Positions 37,163 to 47,134 are shown, numbered from the stretch's first letter. The stretch: DNA of 64,000 bases from Myxococcales bacterium (GCA_016720595.1 JADKKI010000002.1:496001-560000); one strand, 5' to 3'. Notes: generated by a model not told the origin, from the letters alone. Numbers and translations: made by a program.

Positions 37163-38053
37163 GTGAACTGTCCGGTGTGTCGGCAGCGTCCCGCCGAGGT
37201 AGGGGTGTTGTGTGAGGAGTGCCGGGATGATCTCTCGAGCCCGATCAAGATCAGCCCCGAGCAGATCCAGCTTCACGGTGCGCGCCCCACGATGGCCGCG
37301 CTGGTCGATCTGTGGGGCCGCCCCCACCAGCTCGATCCACGCACGCTGATCGGCCGGCAGGTCGATGGGCAGGGCCTCGCGATCCTCGAGCCCTCGGTCT
37401 CACGCCACCACGCCCACGTGCTGCTCGATGGCGATGAGTGGTCGATGCGAGACCTCGGCTCCGCGAACGGCACGTTCAGTGACGATCGGCTGATCGATGC
37501 CACGACGCCGATCAAGGATCGAGATCGGGTGCGGTTCGGTCACATCGCGTTCTACTTCGTCCAGGACATCACCCAGCTCCCCGCGCCGAAGCTCGGTCGC
37601 ACGATGACCGCGACCATCAAGCCCGCGGAGCGCGCCGCCACGCCCGTTCCGTCCGCGCAGTTCCCCGTCGGCGAGATCGAGGAGGAAGAGCGCACCGACG
37701 TCGGCCTGCCGACGATGCGGTTCCGGCTCCACGAGCCCACGGGCGGCGGTGGTGGCCTGATCGAGGTCGATGGCAAGCAGGTCCAGCTGACCACCACCCA
37801 GTTCGAGCTGATGGCGCTGATGATCCGCCGGATGGCCACCGAGGCCCACCAGCCGGAGCTCGTGCGTGGCTTCGTGCGCTCGTCGGAGCTGATCGCGGAC
37901 CTGTCGTGGGATACCCGCGAGCCGAGCGAGAACCATGTCAAGCAGCTGGTGCGACGGGTGCGACGCGCCTTGATCAAGAGCGAGATCGGCGACCTGATCG
38001 AGTCGCGTCACCGATTCGGGTATCGTCTCCGCGCGATTCCACGCACGGAGTAA
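37163..38053 (+). CDS. zinc ribbon - FHA - winged-helix regulator
   Basis: 296 residues from a GTG at 37163. Cys3, 6, 17 and 20 form a CX2C...CX2C zinc ribbon. The FHA domain (about 45-130) has the canonical LIGR, PSVSRHHAHV and DLGSANGTF motifs, so phosphothreonine binding is expected. The C-terminal about 95 residues form an OmpR/PhoB-type winged helix: VDGKQVQLTTTQFELMALMI, SENHVKQLVRRVRRALIKSE and SRHRFGYRLRA. There is no receiver domain, so the DNA-binding output is tied to Ser/Thr-kinase signalling instead of phosphorelay. The DUF481 outer-membrane gene starts two bases after its stop and is a likely cotranscribed neighbour. Confidence 0.88.
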   Translation: MNCPVCRQRPAEVGVLCEECRDDLSSPIKISPEQIQLHGARPTMAALVDLWGRPHQLDPRTLIGRQVDGQGLAILEPSVSRHHAHVLLDGDEWSMRDLGSANGTFSDDRLIDATTPIKDRDRVRFGHIAFYFVQDITQLPAPKLGRTMTATIKPAERAATPVPSAQFPVGEIEEEERTDVGLPTMRFRLHEPTGGGGGLIEVDGKQVQLTTTQFELMALMIRRMATEAHQPELVRGFVRSSELIADLSWDTREPSENHVKQLVRRVRRALIKSEIGDLIESRHRFGYRLRAIPRTE

Positions 38054-38055
38054 AC

Positions 38056-38955
38056 ATGTTGAAGAGACTGGTCCTGGTCGCCGCAGCACTCTGCGGCACG
38101 CCGGCGTTTGCAGATCCGAACCCCAAGTTCGAGTACGGGAAGGCGGAGGAGGTTGCCAAGGTCAAGGGCACCGAATGGACCGCGTCCGCCGAAGGAGGGG
38201 TCGTGTTCACCACGGGCAACTCGGAGACGACGACGGGGACCGCCGGGTTCAAGGCCACGCGGAAGAAGGCCAAGAACAAGCTCGCCCTCGAAGGCGGCAT
38301 CACCTACGCGCGCGCGGGTGTCCGCGTCCTGTCCGATCACAACGGCAACGGTCTGATCGACGACCAGAGCGAGATCGTGGCCGAGAAGCAGGTCACCGCG
38401 GAGACCCTGGCCGCCAAGCTCCGCTACGATCGCTTCCTCACGGACTTCAACTCGCTGTTCGTCGCAGCGCTCATCAGCCGCGACGTCCCTGCAGGCAAGG
38501 AGCGCGTGTTCGGGGCCCAGGTCGGCTACAGCCGCCGCATCCACAAGACCGCGACCTCCGAGGCCGTCGCCGAGATCGGTGTGGACTACGACAACGAGGA
38601 CCTCACCGTCGGCGATACACTGTCGTTCATCTCCGCCCGCGCGTTCGTCGGGTTCAAGTCGGAGGTGTCCCCGGGCGTCACGTTCGAGACCAGCGGCGAG
38701 CTCCTGACCAACCTCAGCAAGGAGACGCTCGCCACCGGCGCCGACGGCGGCATCGGTCAGGACACGCGGTTCAACTTCAAGGCGAGCGTGTCCTCGAAGA
38801 TCGGCAAGAGCCTGTCGTTCCAGAGCTCGATCGAGGCGAAGTACGATCGACGCCCTGCCCCGCTCGCGCTGAAGAACCTCGCGATGGGCTTTGTCCCCGA
38901 GGCGAGCTCGCTCGACACCATCATGAAGGCGTCGCTGATCTATACGTTCTTCTGA
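38056..38955 (+). CDS. DUF481-type outer-membrane beta-barrel protein
   Basis: 299 residues starting at ATG 38056, with signal peptide MLKRLVLVAAALCGTPAFAD. The mature part matches the DUF481 style: WTASAEGGVVFTTGNSETTT opening (the characteristic GN-S-x-T), then long amphipathic strands with Lys/Asp-rich turns, and a terminal phenylalanine pair (LIYTFF) as in outer-membrane barrels. These proteins are predicted 12-16-strand barrels of unknown role, often salt- or stress-related. It is convergent with the MarR gene (18-base gap). Confidence 0.88.
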   Translation: MLKRLVLVAAALCGTPAFADPNPKFEYGKAEEVAKVKGTEWTASAEGGVVFTTGNSETTTGTAGFKATRKKAKNKLALEGGITYARAGVRVLSDHNGNGLIDDQSEIVAEKQVTAETLAAKLRYDRFLTDFNSLFVAALISRDVPAGKERVFGAQVGYSRRIHKTATSEAVAEIGVDYDNEDLTVGDTLSFISARAFVGFKSEVSPGVTFETSGELLTNLSKETLATGADGGIGQDTRFNFKASVSSKIGKSLSFQSSIEAKYDRRPAPLALKNLAMGFVPEASSLDTIMKASLIYTFF

Positions 38956-38973
38956 GAGAACGGCCGCGCGCGC

Positions 38974-39516
38974 TCAGCCGCGCTTGACGCGACCGTTGGC
39001 CCGCGGCTCGCCGCGGCTCTCGACCGTCGCCGCCAGCTCCTCGAGGAGCGCGCGCAGCGACTTCATCTTCTTCGTCCCCAGGCGGGTAGCCCAGCGCGCC
39101 TCGGTGGCCGCGGATACCTTCTTGACCTCGGCTGCCCACGCCTTGCCCTTGGGCCCGAGGCGGACGCGCTTGATCACGCCGTGATCGGGGTCGGGGAACC
39201 GCTCGACCATCCGGAGACCCTGAAGCTCGTCCAGGAGGTCCCCGACCGTCTGCTTCGGGATCGAGACCAGCGAGACCAGATCCGAGAGCCGCACGCCGCG
39301 GCTGTCGTTGGGATCCGTACCTGGATCGCGGCCGAGCCCTCCGATCGCCGACAGGAGCTGAACCTGCGCGGGCCGGAGTGCGGGAAAGCCGAGTCGCTCG
39401 AGTCGGCTAGAGAGCTGGGACTGCAGGTCGTGCTGAGGAACGTGCAGCAGCGCGCGGAGGTCGCGCGACGTGGCCGAAGTCCTTAGCCCACCAGAGGATC
39501 GTGTCGGTTTTGGCAT
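38974..39516 (-). CDS. MarR-family transcriptional regulator
   Basis: 180 residues from ATG 39516 (a GTG 6 bases upstream is also in frame). The winged helix-turn-helix reads FPALRPAQVQLLSAIGG, then VRLSDLVSLVSIPKQTVGDL, then LQGLRMVERFPDPDHGVIKR with the usual D-x-R-wing replaced by DPDHGVIKRVRLGPKG, followed by a dimerisation helix. MarR proteins bind palindromic operators and release DNA on binding small phenolic or drug-like ligands. It lies in the same direction just downstream of the TolC-adaptor-RND genes, making it a likely local regulator of the pump. The C-terminus is Lys/Arg-rich. Confidence 0.87.
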   Translation of the reverse strand: MPKPTRSSGGLRTSATSRDLRALLHVPQHDLQSQLSSRLERLGFPALRPAQVQLLSAIGGLGRDPGTDPNDSRGVRLSDLVSLVSIPKQTVGDLLDELQGLRMVERFPDPDHGVIKRVRLGPKGKAWAAEVKKVSAATEARWATRLGTKKMKSLRALLEELAATVESRGEPRANGRVKRG

Positions 39517-39598
39517 GGTCACGAACGCGACGAAAGCGAGGGAGACGCGTCATACCAAAGCGCTCACACGATCGTAAACCCTGATCTTGTGCAAAGTC

Positions 39599-39612
39599 GC
39601 GCTCCGGAGCGC
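39599..39612 (-). terminator. possible hairpin after the RND pump gene
   Basis: A perfect 14-base palindrome GCGCTCCGGAGCGC sits 6 bases beyond the RND stop. It can fold with 5-bp GC arms and a 4-base loop, but it is followed by only a short T run on the reverse strand (GACTTTG), so termination would be weak. A regulator site for the downstream MarR gene is an alternative. Confidence 0.3.
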
Positions 39613-39617
39613 GGAGC

Positions 39618-42600
39618 TCACGCATGCTTCGTGGCGGGCTCTGCAGACGCGATCGGCGCGTGGATATCCACGAGTCCGATTTCCTCCGCGCCGCGATCGA
39701 CCACCTTGGACGACATCCGGAACACCTTGCGCTTGATCCACGCCGGCAGATGCGACAGGTCGTCGAACCAGGTGTAGATGACGGGGATGGCGACGAGGGT
39801 GAGGAGCAGCGACAGCGTCTGCCCGCCGACGACGACGCTCGCCATCGCCTTCGAGAATCCGGATCCCACGCCCTTGCTGGTGACCAGCGGCATCATGCCG
39901 GCGACGAACGCCAGGGTCGTCATCAAGATCGGGCGCAGGCGGTCGCGGCTGGCCGCGAGCACCGCCTCCGTGCGCGGCAGGCCTTGACGCCGCAGCCCGT
40001 TCGCATGATCGACCTGAAGGATCGCATTCTTCTTGACCATCGCGAACAGCACGATCACGCCGAGCATCGAGAAGATGTTCAGCGAGCCGCCCGTGATCGC
40101 GAGCGACATGATCGCGAACGGAACCACCAGCGGTAGCGAGAGCATGATGATCAGCGGGTACAGCCACGATTCGAACTGCGCGGCGAGCACCAGGTACATG
40201 AAGACGATCGCGAGGATGATGGCGAACATGAAGGCGCCCTGCATCTTCGCCATCTCCTTGGACCGGCCGAACGGCTCGGCCTGGTAGCCGGGCGGCAGAT
40301 CGACGGCCTTGATCGCCTTCTCCATCTCCGCGACGATCGTGGACTCGGAGAACCCGGGCGAGACGTTCATCGTGATCGTGACGGCACGCTCGCGCCCCTG
40401 GCGGGTGATCTTCGAGGTCGCCAGGCCCTTGCCCACCGTGATCACGTCGGACAGCGGGACCTGACCGAGCGTCCGAGAGGGTACGGCGATCAGGCTCAGC
40501 GCACTCGGATCATCGCGGAACCGCTCGGCGGCGCGGAGGAACACGGGGTACTGATCGCCCCGGTCCTCGAAGGTCGAGGCTTCGGTTCCGCCGATCAGCA
40601 CGGCGAGCGTCATCGTGATGTCGCTGGCGTCCACGCCGAGGTGCGCGGCGCGATCGAGATCCGGAACCACGGTGGTCTCGCTGACCGGATCGAGGAGGCT
40701 CGAGTCGAGATCCACGACTCCGGGCACCTTGCTCATGGTGGCGAGCACCTGCTTGCCCATCCGCTCCAGCTTGTCGAGGTCCGGGCCGTTGATGACGTAC
40801 GACACGACGGCGTTCTGGCCGCCGAGCGAGAAGTCGTTGACCTGCTGGGCCGCCACGCGGGTGCCCTTGGGGACGTCGCCGAGGACCTCCTTGCGGACCT
40901 GCTCCATCACCTCGTTCTGGTTGCGGGTGCGGGTCTCGGGATCGGTGAGGTGGACGTAGACCTTGCCGACGTTGGACTGGCGCTGATCGCCATCCGCGAT
41001 CGTGACCAGCGTGCTCTCGACCTCGGAGTAGACCCGGGCCTTGCGCGCGAGCCGCTCGGCGATCAGCGTGGTGGCCTCGAGGGTGGTGCCCTCGGGTGCC
41101 TGGAGATAGATCTCGAACTGGGCCTCGTCGTTCGGGGGAAGGAAGTCACCGCCGACCTTCTTCGCCATCGGCCCCATCGTCGCGCACGATCCGATGATGG
41201 CGAGGCCAACGACCCAGCGGCGGCGGAGGCAGAACGCCAGCACGGCCACGTAGACGCGCTCGATCGGGCGATACACGAGGTTCGAGCCGCGCTCGAGCCA
41301 GGACTTGCGGCGCTCGGTACCCGGCGGCGGCGGCGGCTCGAGCATGCGCGAGGCCATCATCGGCGTCAGCGTGAACGCGACGACCATCGACACGCCGATC
41401 GCGAACGCCATCGTCAGGCCGAAGCTATAGAGGAAGCGGCCGACGATGCCGCTCATGAAGGCCACCGGGAGGAACACCGCCATCAGCGACAGCGTGGTGG
41501 CGAGCACCGCGAGGCCGATCTCCTTGGTCGCGAGGATCGCGGCCGGGAACGGCTTCATCTTCTTCTCCTCGATGAACCGATAGATGTTCTCGAGCACGAC
41601 GATCGCGTCATCGATCACGATGCCGACCGCGAGGGCGAGCGCGAGCAGCGTCATGAGGTTCAGCGTGAACCCGGCGAGCATCATCAAGCCGAACGTCGAG
41701 ATGATCGAGACCGGGATCGAGATCGCCGCGATCAAGGTCGACCGCAACGAACCGAGGAACAGGAGCACCACGAGCGCGGCGAGGAGGGCACCCACCACGA
41801 GGTGCTCGAGCACCTGGGACGCCGACGTCCGGATCTGGACCGCGTTGTCGCGGACCACGTCGACGGAGTAGCCCGACGGCAGGCTGGCGCGGAGGGCGCC
41901 GACGGCGTGGATCACGCCATCGACGACGGCCACGGTGTTGGTACCGGACTGCTTGCGCACGGACAGGGCGATCGCGGGGATGCCGTTGCGCGTCGCGGCG
42001 GTCTCGGCATCCTCTTCGGAGTCCACGATGTCGGCCACGTCACGCACGCGGATCGGGTGGTCCCCCATCTGTCGCACGACGATCTCGCCGAGCCGCTCCG
42101 GCTCCACGGCGCGCCCTTCCACGCGGAGGGTCTCGTTGACGGGGCCGCTCTCGATCCGACCACCCGGCACGCTCACGTTGCCGGTGGAGATCGCGCGCTG
42201 CACCTCGAGCGCCGAGACGCCCGCGGCGGCGAGCCGGATCGCATCGAGGTGGACGTTGATCTGACGCTCCTGGCCGCCGAGGATCACGACCTGGCCGACG
42301 CCGGCGAGACGCTCGATCCGCTGTTTGACGGACTTGTCGGCGAACCGCGTGAGGTCACGGGTCGGTAGCCCGGCCGGCCCCTTCACCGCGAGGACGATCA
42401 CGGGGGCGGCATCGGGATCCGCCTTGCGGACCTCGGGTCGCGTGCCCGGCGGAAGATCACGGAGCACGGTCGCGAGGTGCTCGTTGATGTCGTTGGCGGC
42501 CTTGTCCGGATCCACCTCGAGACCGAACTGCGCGATCACGAGGGACACGCCCTCGGTGGAGCTCGAGGTCAGGGTATCGAGGCCGCTGATCGTGTTGACC

Positions 42601-42812
42601 ACCTCCTCGACCTTCTGCGTGACATCGGTCTCGACAGCGGACGGCGACGCGCCCGGGTACGGCGTCACGATCGTGATCACCGGGAAATCGATCTTCGGGA
42701 ACTTGTCGACGCCGAGGCGCTTGTAGCCGACGAGCCCGACGACGACGAACACGAGGATCAGCACGGTGGCAAACACCGGCCGCCTGACGGAGATATTACT
42801 GAGCCACTGCAT
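39618..42812 (-). CDS. RND-type multidrug efflux pump, HAE1 family
   Basis: 1064 residues, the usual length for AcrB/MexB-type pumps. Starts [20 protein letters not shown] as typical. The porter domain includes [22 protein letters not shown]4 carries the proton-relay Asp pair in [20 protein letters not shown], and TM10 has [16 protein letters not shown] with the expected Lys. The second half repeats the fold, ending in a cytoplasmic tail. It should form an inner-membrane trimer that captures substrates from the periplasm and membrane. Its start is 12 bases after the adaptor stop. The MdtBC/CusA-like group cannot be distinguished; the conserved metal-site Met residues of CusA are not evident, favouring organic substrates. 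Confidence 0.96.
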   Translation of the reverse strand: MQWLSNISVRRPVFATVLILVFVVVGLVGYKRLGVDKFPKIDFPVITIVTPYPGASPSAVETDVTQKVEEVVNTISGLDTLTSSSTEGVSLVIAQFGLEVDPDKAANDINEHLATVLRDLPPGTRPEVRKADPDAAPVIVLAVKGPAGLPTRDLTRFADKSVKQRIERLAGVGQVVILGGQERQINVHLDAIRLAAAGVSALEVQRAISTGNVSVPGGRIESGPVNETLRVEGRAVEPERLGEIVVRQMGDHPIRVRDVADIVDSEEDAETAATRNGIPAIALSVRKQSGTNTVAVVDGVIHAVGALRASLPSGYSVDVVRDNAVQIRTSASQVLEHLVVGALLAALVVLLFLGSLRSTLIAAISIPVSIISTFGLMMLAGFTLNLMTLLALALAVGIVIDDAIVVLENIYRFIEEKKMKPFPAAILATKEIGLAVLATTLSLMAVFLPVAFMSGIVGRFLYSFGLTMAFAIGVSMVVAFTLTPMMASRMLEPPPPPGTERRKSWLERGSNLVYRPIERVYVAVLAFCLRRRWVVGLAIIGSCATMGPMAKKVGGDFLPPNDEAQFEIYLQAPEGTTLEATTLIAERLARKARVYSEVESTLVTIADGDQRQSNVGKVYVHLTDPETRTRNQNEVMEQVRKEVLGDVPKGTRVAAQQVNDFSLGGQNAVVSYVINGPDLDKLERMGKQVLATMSKVPGVVDLDSSLLDPVSETTVVPDLDRAAHLGVDASDITMTLAVLIGGTEASTFEDRGDQYPVFLRAAERFRDDPSALSLIAVPSRTLGQVPLSDVITVGKGLATSKITRQGRERAVTITMNVSPGFSESTIVAEMEKAIKAVDLPPGYQAEPFGRSKEMAKMQGAFMFAIILAIVFMYLVLAAQFESWLYPLIIMLSLPLVVPFAIMSLAITGGSLNIFSMLGVIVLFAMVKKNAILQVDHANGLRRQGLPRTEAVLAASRDRLRPILMTTLAFVAGMMPLVTSKGVGSGFSKAMASVVVGGQTLSLLLTLVAIPVIYTWFDDLSHLPAWIKRKVFRMSSKVVDRGAEEIGLVDIHAPIASAEPATKHA

Positions 42813-42824
42813 GGTGGTGCGCTC

Positions 42825-44021
42825 CTACTTGTTCGAGCCGGCGGCGGGCGCGGGCGCTGCGGGGGCCGGGGACGGCGCGGGGGCTGCGGGGCCGCCGCCC
42901 TCGATCCGGAGACCGTCGATGATCTGCGGATTGCCCTTGGCCTTGCGGGCGACCTGCTCGCCGACGTCGAGGCCCTTCACGATCGAGACCTTGCCGGGCT
43001 CCGGCGAGGCGCCGACCTGGACCACGCGGTCCTCGAGCTCGCCCTTGGAGGCGACGAACACGTGCATCGTCTTGCCGCGCTTGTCCACCGAGTCCTCGGG
43101 GACCACGGGGCGCTTGAGCTTCCCGATCTCCACCTGCGCTTCGGCGAACATGCCGGGCACGAGCTCGGACTTGGCCTGCGAGACCGCGTCCTTGCAGTCC
43201 TCGCGATCGATCAACACGGGCGTGGCCGCGTCGATCGTCGCCTCGACGATCAGCGAGCGCGTGCGCCCGATCTCGGCGCCCACGCGGGTGACCTTGGCGT
43301 TGTAGCGCCAGCACGGGTTCGCGACCGCGGTCAGCGTCACGCCCTGATCGGGCCGGATCGCGCGGATCGCCTTCTCGGGCACGGACAGCTCGATCTTGAG
43401 CGGGCTGTCATCGACCAGTGTGAACAGCGGCCGGCCCGGCGCCACCCACTCGCCGGGCGTCACGCTCTTGTCGGCGACCATGCCGTCGAACGGCGCGCGG
43501 ACGAGGCCATCGGAGACCGACTTCGCGATCATCTCGGTGCGGGCCTGCGCCGCGGCGACCTGCTGGAGTGCGGACGTGCACTGCGTGGTCTGCCGGTCGT
43601 ACTCGCTGCGGGTGATCGCACCCTTGTCGAGCAGCGACTGCGCCCGCTTGCACTCGCCCTCTGCGAGCTCCTTCTGTGCCCGCGCCGCGGCGAGGTTCGC
43701 CTGCGCCTCGCGGGAGGACAGGGCCGCGCTGCGGACATCGAGCCGCACCACGGGATCTCCCATCTTCACGCGCTGACCACGCTCGACCATCACGGCGATC
43801 ACCTTGCCCTGGGTATCGGCGGTGACCTCCGAGCGCTGGTCCGCGGCGATCATGCCGGTCAGCGTCAACAGCTCCGGGGAGGCTTGCTCCACGGCGGCGA
43901 TGGTCTCGACCTTCACCGCGGCAGCCGGGGCCGCCTTGGTCCCCTCCTCGGCGCCCTTCTTGTTGCACGCGACGAGCGTGGCCGAGGACAGGATGAATGC
44001 GACAGCTACAGAGGCACGCAT
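42825..44021 (-). CDS. RND periplasmic adaptor lipoprotein (membrane fusion protein)
   Basis: 398 residues from ATG 44021, chosen because it starts the lipoprotein signal peptide ending in lipobox LVAC. A lipoyl-like half motif is VIAVMVERGQRVKMGDPVVR, an alpha-hairpin runs about 85-160 (LSSREAQANLAAARAQKELA, GAITRSEYDRQTTQCTSALQ), the second lipoyl half is VRAPFDGMVADKSVTPGEWV, and beta-barrel and membrane-proximal domains follow. The C-terminus is Ala/Pro-rich. It links the RND pump to the TolC-like channel. Four Cys in the mature protein are slightly unusual for this family. Confidence 0.94.
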   Translation of the reverse strand: MRASVAVAFILSSATLVACNKKGAEEGTKAAPAAAVKVETIAAVEQASPELLTLTGMIAADQRSEVTADTQGKVIAVMVERGQRVKMGDPVVRLDVRSAALSSREAQANLAAARAQKELAEGECKRAQSLLDKGAITRSEYDRQTTQCTSALQQVAAAQARTEMIAKSVSDGLVRAPFDGMVADKSVTPGEWVAPGRPLFTLVDDSPLKIELSVPEKAIRAIRPDQGVTLTAVANPCWRYNAKVTRVGAEIGRTRSLIVEATIDAATPVLIDREDCKDAVSQAKSELVPGMFAEAQVEIGKLKRPVVPEDSVDKRGKTMHVFVASKGELEDRVVQVGASPEPGKVSIVKGLDVGEQVARKAKGNPQIIDGLRIEGGGPAAPAPSPAPAAPAPAAGSNK

Positions 44022-44101
44022 GGCGGCCTTTCGATGCACGGGGCCTGCCATTCGGTACGCCCCAAGTCCCATGGGTTAGGCGGTCGGACCTGTATCCCAA
44101 A

Positions 44102-44115
44102 CCGACAGGTGTCGG
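44102..44115. promoter_or_regulatory. inverted repeat between TolC-like and adaptor genes
   Basis: CCGACA-GG-TGTCGG, a perfect 6-bp-arm palindrome, lies in the 116-base gap between the TolC-like stop and the adaptor start. An outer pair ACCTGT...ACAGGT overlaps it. It could be an operator for the pump regulator or an RNA hairpin attenuating readthrough into the adaptor gene. No experimental anchor. Confidence 0.35.
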
Positions 44116-44137
44116 CCGATGATCCGACGATCGCCCA

Positions 44138-45562
44138 TTACTTCGCGTCGTTACCGAGCGCGTGTGACAGCTGGGTCATCGCGACCCTGAGATCGACCCG
44201 CGCATTGAGCGCTGCGATCCGTGCGCGCGTCAGATCGGTCTCCGCATCGACCAGCTCGACCGCGGTCGCGCGCTCGGCGTTGAGCAGCTCCCGGCGGACC
44301 CGGTAGCCCTCTTCGGAGGCCGCGAGCCCCTTGGCCGAGGTCTGCAGTGCGGCCTGCGCGATCAGCACCGCCTGCTGCGCGGCGAGCACCTGCACGCGGG
44401 TGCCACGCTCGAGGTTCTGGCGATCCGCGCGGAGCTCGTTGGTCTCGCCCAGGATCCGGCGATCGGTGGTGCCCTGGATCAGCGCGTCGTTCAACGTCCA
44501 CGTCACCTGCGCACCGACGCTCCAGGTCAGGCTGAACTTGTCCTCCTGCGGGAAGATGCGCTGGTTCGGGTTCGTGTACTCGGCGGCGGCGAACGCCGAC
44601 AGCCGGGGGTACTTGCCGGCCTTCTCGGCGGCGCGCTGCTTCTCCTTGGCCCGGATGCCGGTGTCGAGCACCTTGAAGTCGAGCCGCTGCGCCTTCGCGG
44701 AGCCGACCAGATCGTCGAGCTTGCCGGCGGCGGGCGCGGTGACGTCCGTGCGGATGTCCTCGCCCACGGCGAGCGTCTGGCCCTCGGGCGCATCGATCAG
44801 CAGGCGAAGCTGCTCCTCGCGCAGCGCCGAGAGGTTCTGCAGCTGGATCACCGCCTGATCCGCCTGCGCCTCGTTGGACTCGACCCGCATCAGATCTGCG
44901 CGCGACAGGCGCTGGACCTCGGCGAGGGCGCGGACCTGCTTGAGCGTGGCCTGGACCTGCGAGAGCTGGCGCTGCGCGATCAGCACCTGGAGCTTGGCGC
45001 GGACCCACTCGTAGTACGCGATCCGCGCCTCCTGCCCTGCATTGACCTCGCTCGATCGGCGGCTGACCTTGGCCACCTCCTCTGCGAGGTGGGCCGCCTC
45101 GATCAGCTTGGGATAGCGAAGCACGTAGTCGGAGAGGCTGACGCCGACCTGGGCCTGGACCGTATAGACGTTGAGGAACACCGGGATCGTGAACGTCCCG
45201 AAGTTGACCGGATCGAGTGGCGACAGGCGGGTGTATGCCGCCTTCGCGCTGACCTGCGGGATGCGCACGAGCTCGGCCGCCTCCGCCTGGGCGATCGCGA
45301 CATCGATCTCGGCCACGGAGCGCCGCACCGACGGCGAGACGCCGACCGCCTTCGCGGCCGCCTGATCGGAGGTCAGGCCGCCCGGCGTGAACAGCGCATC
45401 GAGCTCCTTGTCGAACGACTGCATGTCATCCGCGGCCGCGGGCGGGGTGGGCGCGGGCTTCGACATGACGGGCGCGGGCACCGGGGCCGACGGCTTGGCG
45501 GGCTGAGCGAGGGCGGGCGTGACGGCGAGCAGGGTGAGTGCGAGGGTGGCGCGCAGAGTCAT
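44138..45562 (-). CDS. TolC-family outer-membrane efflux channel
   Basis: 474 residues from ATG 45562, which begins a signal peptide (MTLRATLALTLLAVTPALAQ); an open frame upstream to 45682 is probably non-coding. A Pro/Ala-rich linker precedes the two OEP repeats of long amphipathic helices (VAEIDVAIAQAEAAELVRIP, VQATLKQVRALAEVQRLSRA; then YRVRRELLNAERATAVELVD). Strand segments such as VGVSLSDYVLRYPKLIEAAH fit the barrel parts. It forms the outer-membrane tunnel for the adaptor-RND pair downstream, and is the first gene of that operon. Confidence 0.94.
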   Translation of the reverse strand: MTLRATLALTLLAVTPALAQPAKPSAPVPAPVMSKPAPTPPAAADDMQSFDKELDALFTPGGLTSDQAAAKAVGVSPSVRRSVAEIDVAIAQAEAAELVRIPQVSAKAAYTRLSPLDPVNFGTFTIPVFLNVYTVQAQVGVSLSDYVLRYPKLIEAAHLAEEVAKVSRRSSEVNAGQEARIAYYEWVRAKLQVLIAQRQLSQVQATLKQVRALAEVQRLSRADLMRVESNEAQADQAVIQLQNLSALREEQLRLLIDAPEGQTLAVGEDIRTDVTAPAAGKLDDLVGSAKAQRLDFKVLDTGIRAKEKQRAAEKAGKYPRLSAFAAAEYTNPNQRIFPQEDKFSLTWSVGAQVTWTLNDALIQGTTDRRILGETNELRADRQNLERGTRVQVLAAQQAVLIAQAALQTSAKGLAASEEGYRVRRELLNAERATAVELVDAETDLTRARIAALNARVDLRVAMTQLSHALGNDAK

Positions 45563-45655
45563 GCGCGGGACCAAAGCACCGGGCGTGCCACGACGCCAGA
45601 CCCGCGGACCGACGAGTGTGAGAGGGTGATCTGTCGGACGGCCATACAAGTCCAC

Positions 45656-45688
45656 GTCACGAAACGTGACAGCCGACGTCACGTTTCG
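45656..45688. promoter_or_regulatory. perfect 11-bp inverted repeat, probable operator
   Basis: CGAAACGTGAC (45660-45670), a 7-base spacer, and GTCACGTTTCG (45678-45688) form a perfect inverted repeat; GTCACG-AAA-CGTGAC (45656-45670) is a smaller palindrome nested in it. It sits between the divergent TolC-like and histidine kinase genes, about 94 and 43 bases from their starts, where a dimeric regulator (MarR or the NtrC-like protein) could act on both. The quality of the repeat is well above chance for a 168-base gap. Confidence 0.6.
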
Positions 45689-45730
45689 ATCAACCCGCGC
45701 GTAACCGACCGATCGGGCTAGAGTTGCGAC

Positions 45731-47134
45731 ATGGGGTCGCAGGAACCACGGACTGGCACGTCACTGGCAGCAGCTGGAGCCGTGCCTCCCGATCTCGTCA
45801 CGCGCTCCGCAACCTGCGATGCCGTCTGGCGTGATCACCGGAATCAGTTCTTCCTGGAGGAGGCGCGCAAGACCACGCGACTGACCGTCACGCTCGGCTG
45901 CGTGGTGCAACTCGTCACCGTTGGCCTGTTCCTGCACGCGGGCTACGCCGCGTGGCGGGTGGGGCTGCTGCTCGGGCTCTACGTGGTGTTCGCGGTCATG
46001 CACAAGCTGATCATCCACCCCGTGCGCGATGCGGGCCGGGTGGAGACCGCGTTCATCTACATGAACGTGGTCGCGCAGCTGTTCGTGGTGGGCTCGGCGA
46101 CGATCACCGGTGGCATCTTCTCGCCCTTCCTCCCGAGCCTGGTGCTCCCCTCGATCGTCACGCTGTTGTTCTTCGGCCCCTACCCCGTCGCGCGCTGGAC
46201 CGCTGTCGCCAACGGGCTCCTGATCCTGGGCATGGCGATGCTCCCGCGCGAGGTCGTGGGCGACACGATTCCCGCGAATCACTACACCGCGATCGTGCTG
46301 GTCGCGATCTCGTGGAACCTGTTCATGCTCCACCTCATGGTCGGCAAGCTGACCGCGATGTCGAACAAGGCCGGCCACTCGATGGCCGATCTGCGCGAGG
46401 AGCGCGTGAGCGAGGCGATCGCGCAGCTGCGGCGCCTCCAGTCCGTGGGCGCGAAGGTCGCGCACGAGCTCAAGAACCCGCTCGCCTCGGTGAAGGGCCT
46501 GTGCCAGCTGGTGGCGCGCACGCCCGAGAGCGAGCGCACCCAGGAGCGCCTCGCCGTCGTCGCCTCCGAGATCTCGCGGATGGAGACGATCCTCGGCGAG
46601 TACCTCTCGTTCTCGCGGCCTCTCGAGGATCTCGAGCCGCAGACCCTCGATCTCAATGCGCTCGCGCAGGACGTGCTCGATGTCCTCGCTGGACGCGCGG
46701 ACCAGGCCGGTGTCACCACCGAGCTCGAAGGCGCGAAGGCGACGGTCCAGGGCGATCCGCGCCGCCTGAAAGAAGCGCTGATCAACCTGGTCTCCAACGC
46801 GATCGAGGCCAGCCCCAACGGCGGCCGCATCGTGCTGCGCGTGCGCACGGGCGCGACCGGCATCACGCTCGAGGTGCGTGACTCCGGGCGCGGCATCTCC
46901 GCCGAGGATCTCGAGCGCCTCGGCACCTCGTTCTTCACCACGCGGCCCAACGGCACCGGCCTCGGCGTGGTGCTCGCGCAGGGCGTGATCAACCAGCACG
47001 GCGGCACGCTCAAGTACCAGAGCACCGTCGGCCACGGCACCACCGCCACGATCCACTTCCCGGCGCCCGGCAGCGTCGCCGCGACGTCACCGGAACCTGC
47101 ACCGCGTGCGGCCATGGTCGAGGCTCGGGCGTGA
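45731..47134 (+). CDS. membrane sensor histidine kinase, NtrB/PilS-like
   Basis: 467 residues with six or so TM segments between about 50 and 205 (TVTLGCVVQLVTVGLFLHAG, LLLGLYVVFAVMHKLIIHPV, FLPSLVLPSIVTLLFFGP, VLVAISWNLFMLHLMV). The H-box is VAHELKNPLASVKGL with His245 as the phosphorylation site. The ATPase has the N-box LINLVSNAIEASPNG, G1 DSGRGIS and the F/G2 segment FFTTRPNGTGLGV. The short linker from TM to H-box and lack of a large sensor domain suggest sensing in or at the membrane. The response-regulator gene overlaps its stop by 4 bases (GTGA), so the pair is one signalling unit. Confidence 0.94.
   Translation: MGSQEPRTGTSLAAAGAVPPDLVTRSATCDAVWRDHRNQFFLEEARKTTRLTVTLGCVVQLVTVGLFLHAGYAAWRVGLLLGLYVVFAVMHKLIIHPVRDAGRVETAFIYMNVVAQLFVVGSATITGGIFSPFLPSLVLPSIVTLLFFGPYPVARWTAVANGLLILGMAMLPREVVGDTIPANHYTAIVLVAISWNLFMLHLMVGKLTAMSNKAGHSMADLREERVSEAIAQLRRLQSVGAKVAHELKNPLASVKGLCQLVARTPESERTQERLAVVASEISRMETILGEYLSFSRPLEDLEPQTLDLNALAQDVLDVLAGRADQAGVTTELEGAKATVQGDPRRLKEALINLVSNAIEASPNGGRIVLRVRTGATGITLEVRDSGRGISAEDLERLGTSFFTTRPNGTGLGVVLAQGVINQHGGTLKYQSTVGHGTTATIHFPAPGSVAATSPEPAPRAAMVEARA

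Noticed and set aside
45754..45769. TGGCACG-N4-TGGC resembling a sigma54 promoter at the start of the histidine kinase gene.
   Set aside because: It lies inside the coding region given by the best start, and the -12 element is imperfect; it would require a shorter leaderless kinase.
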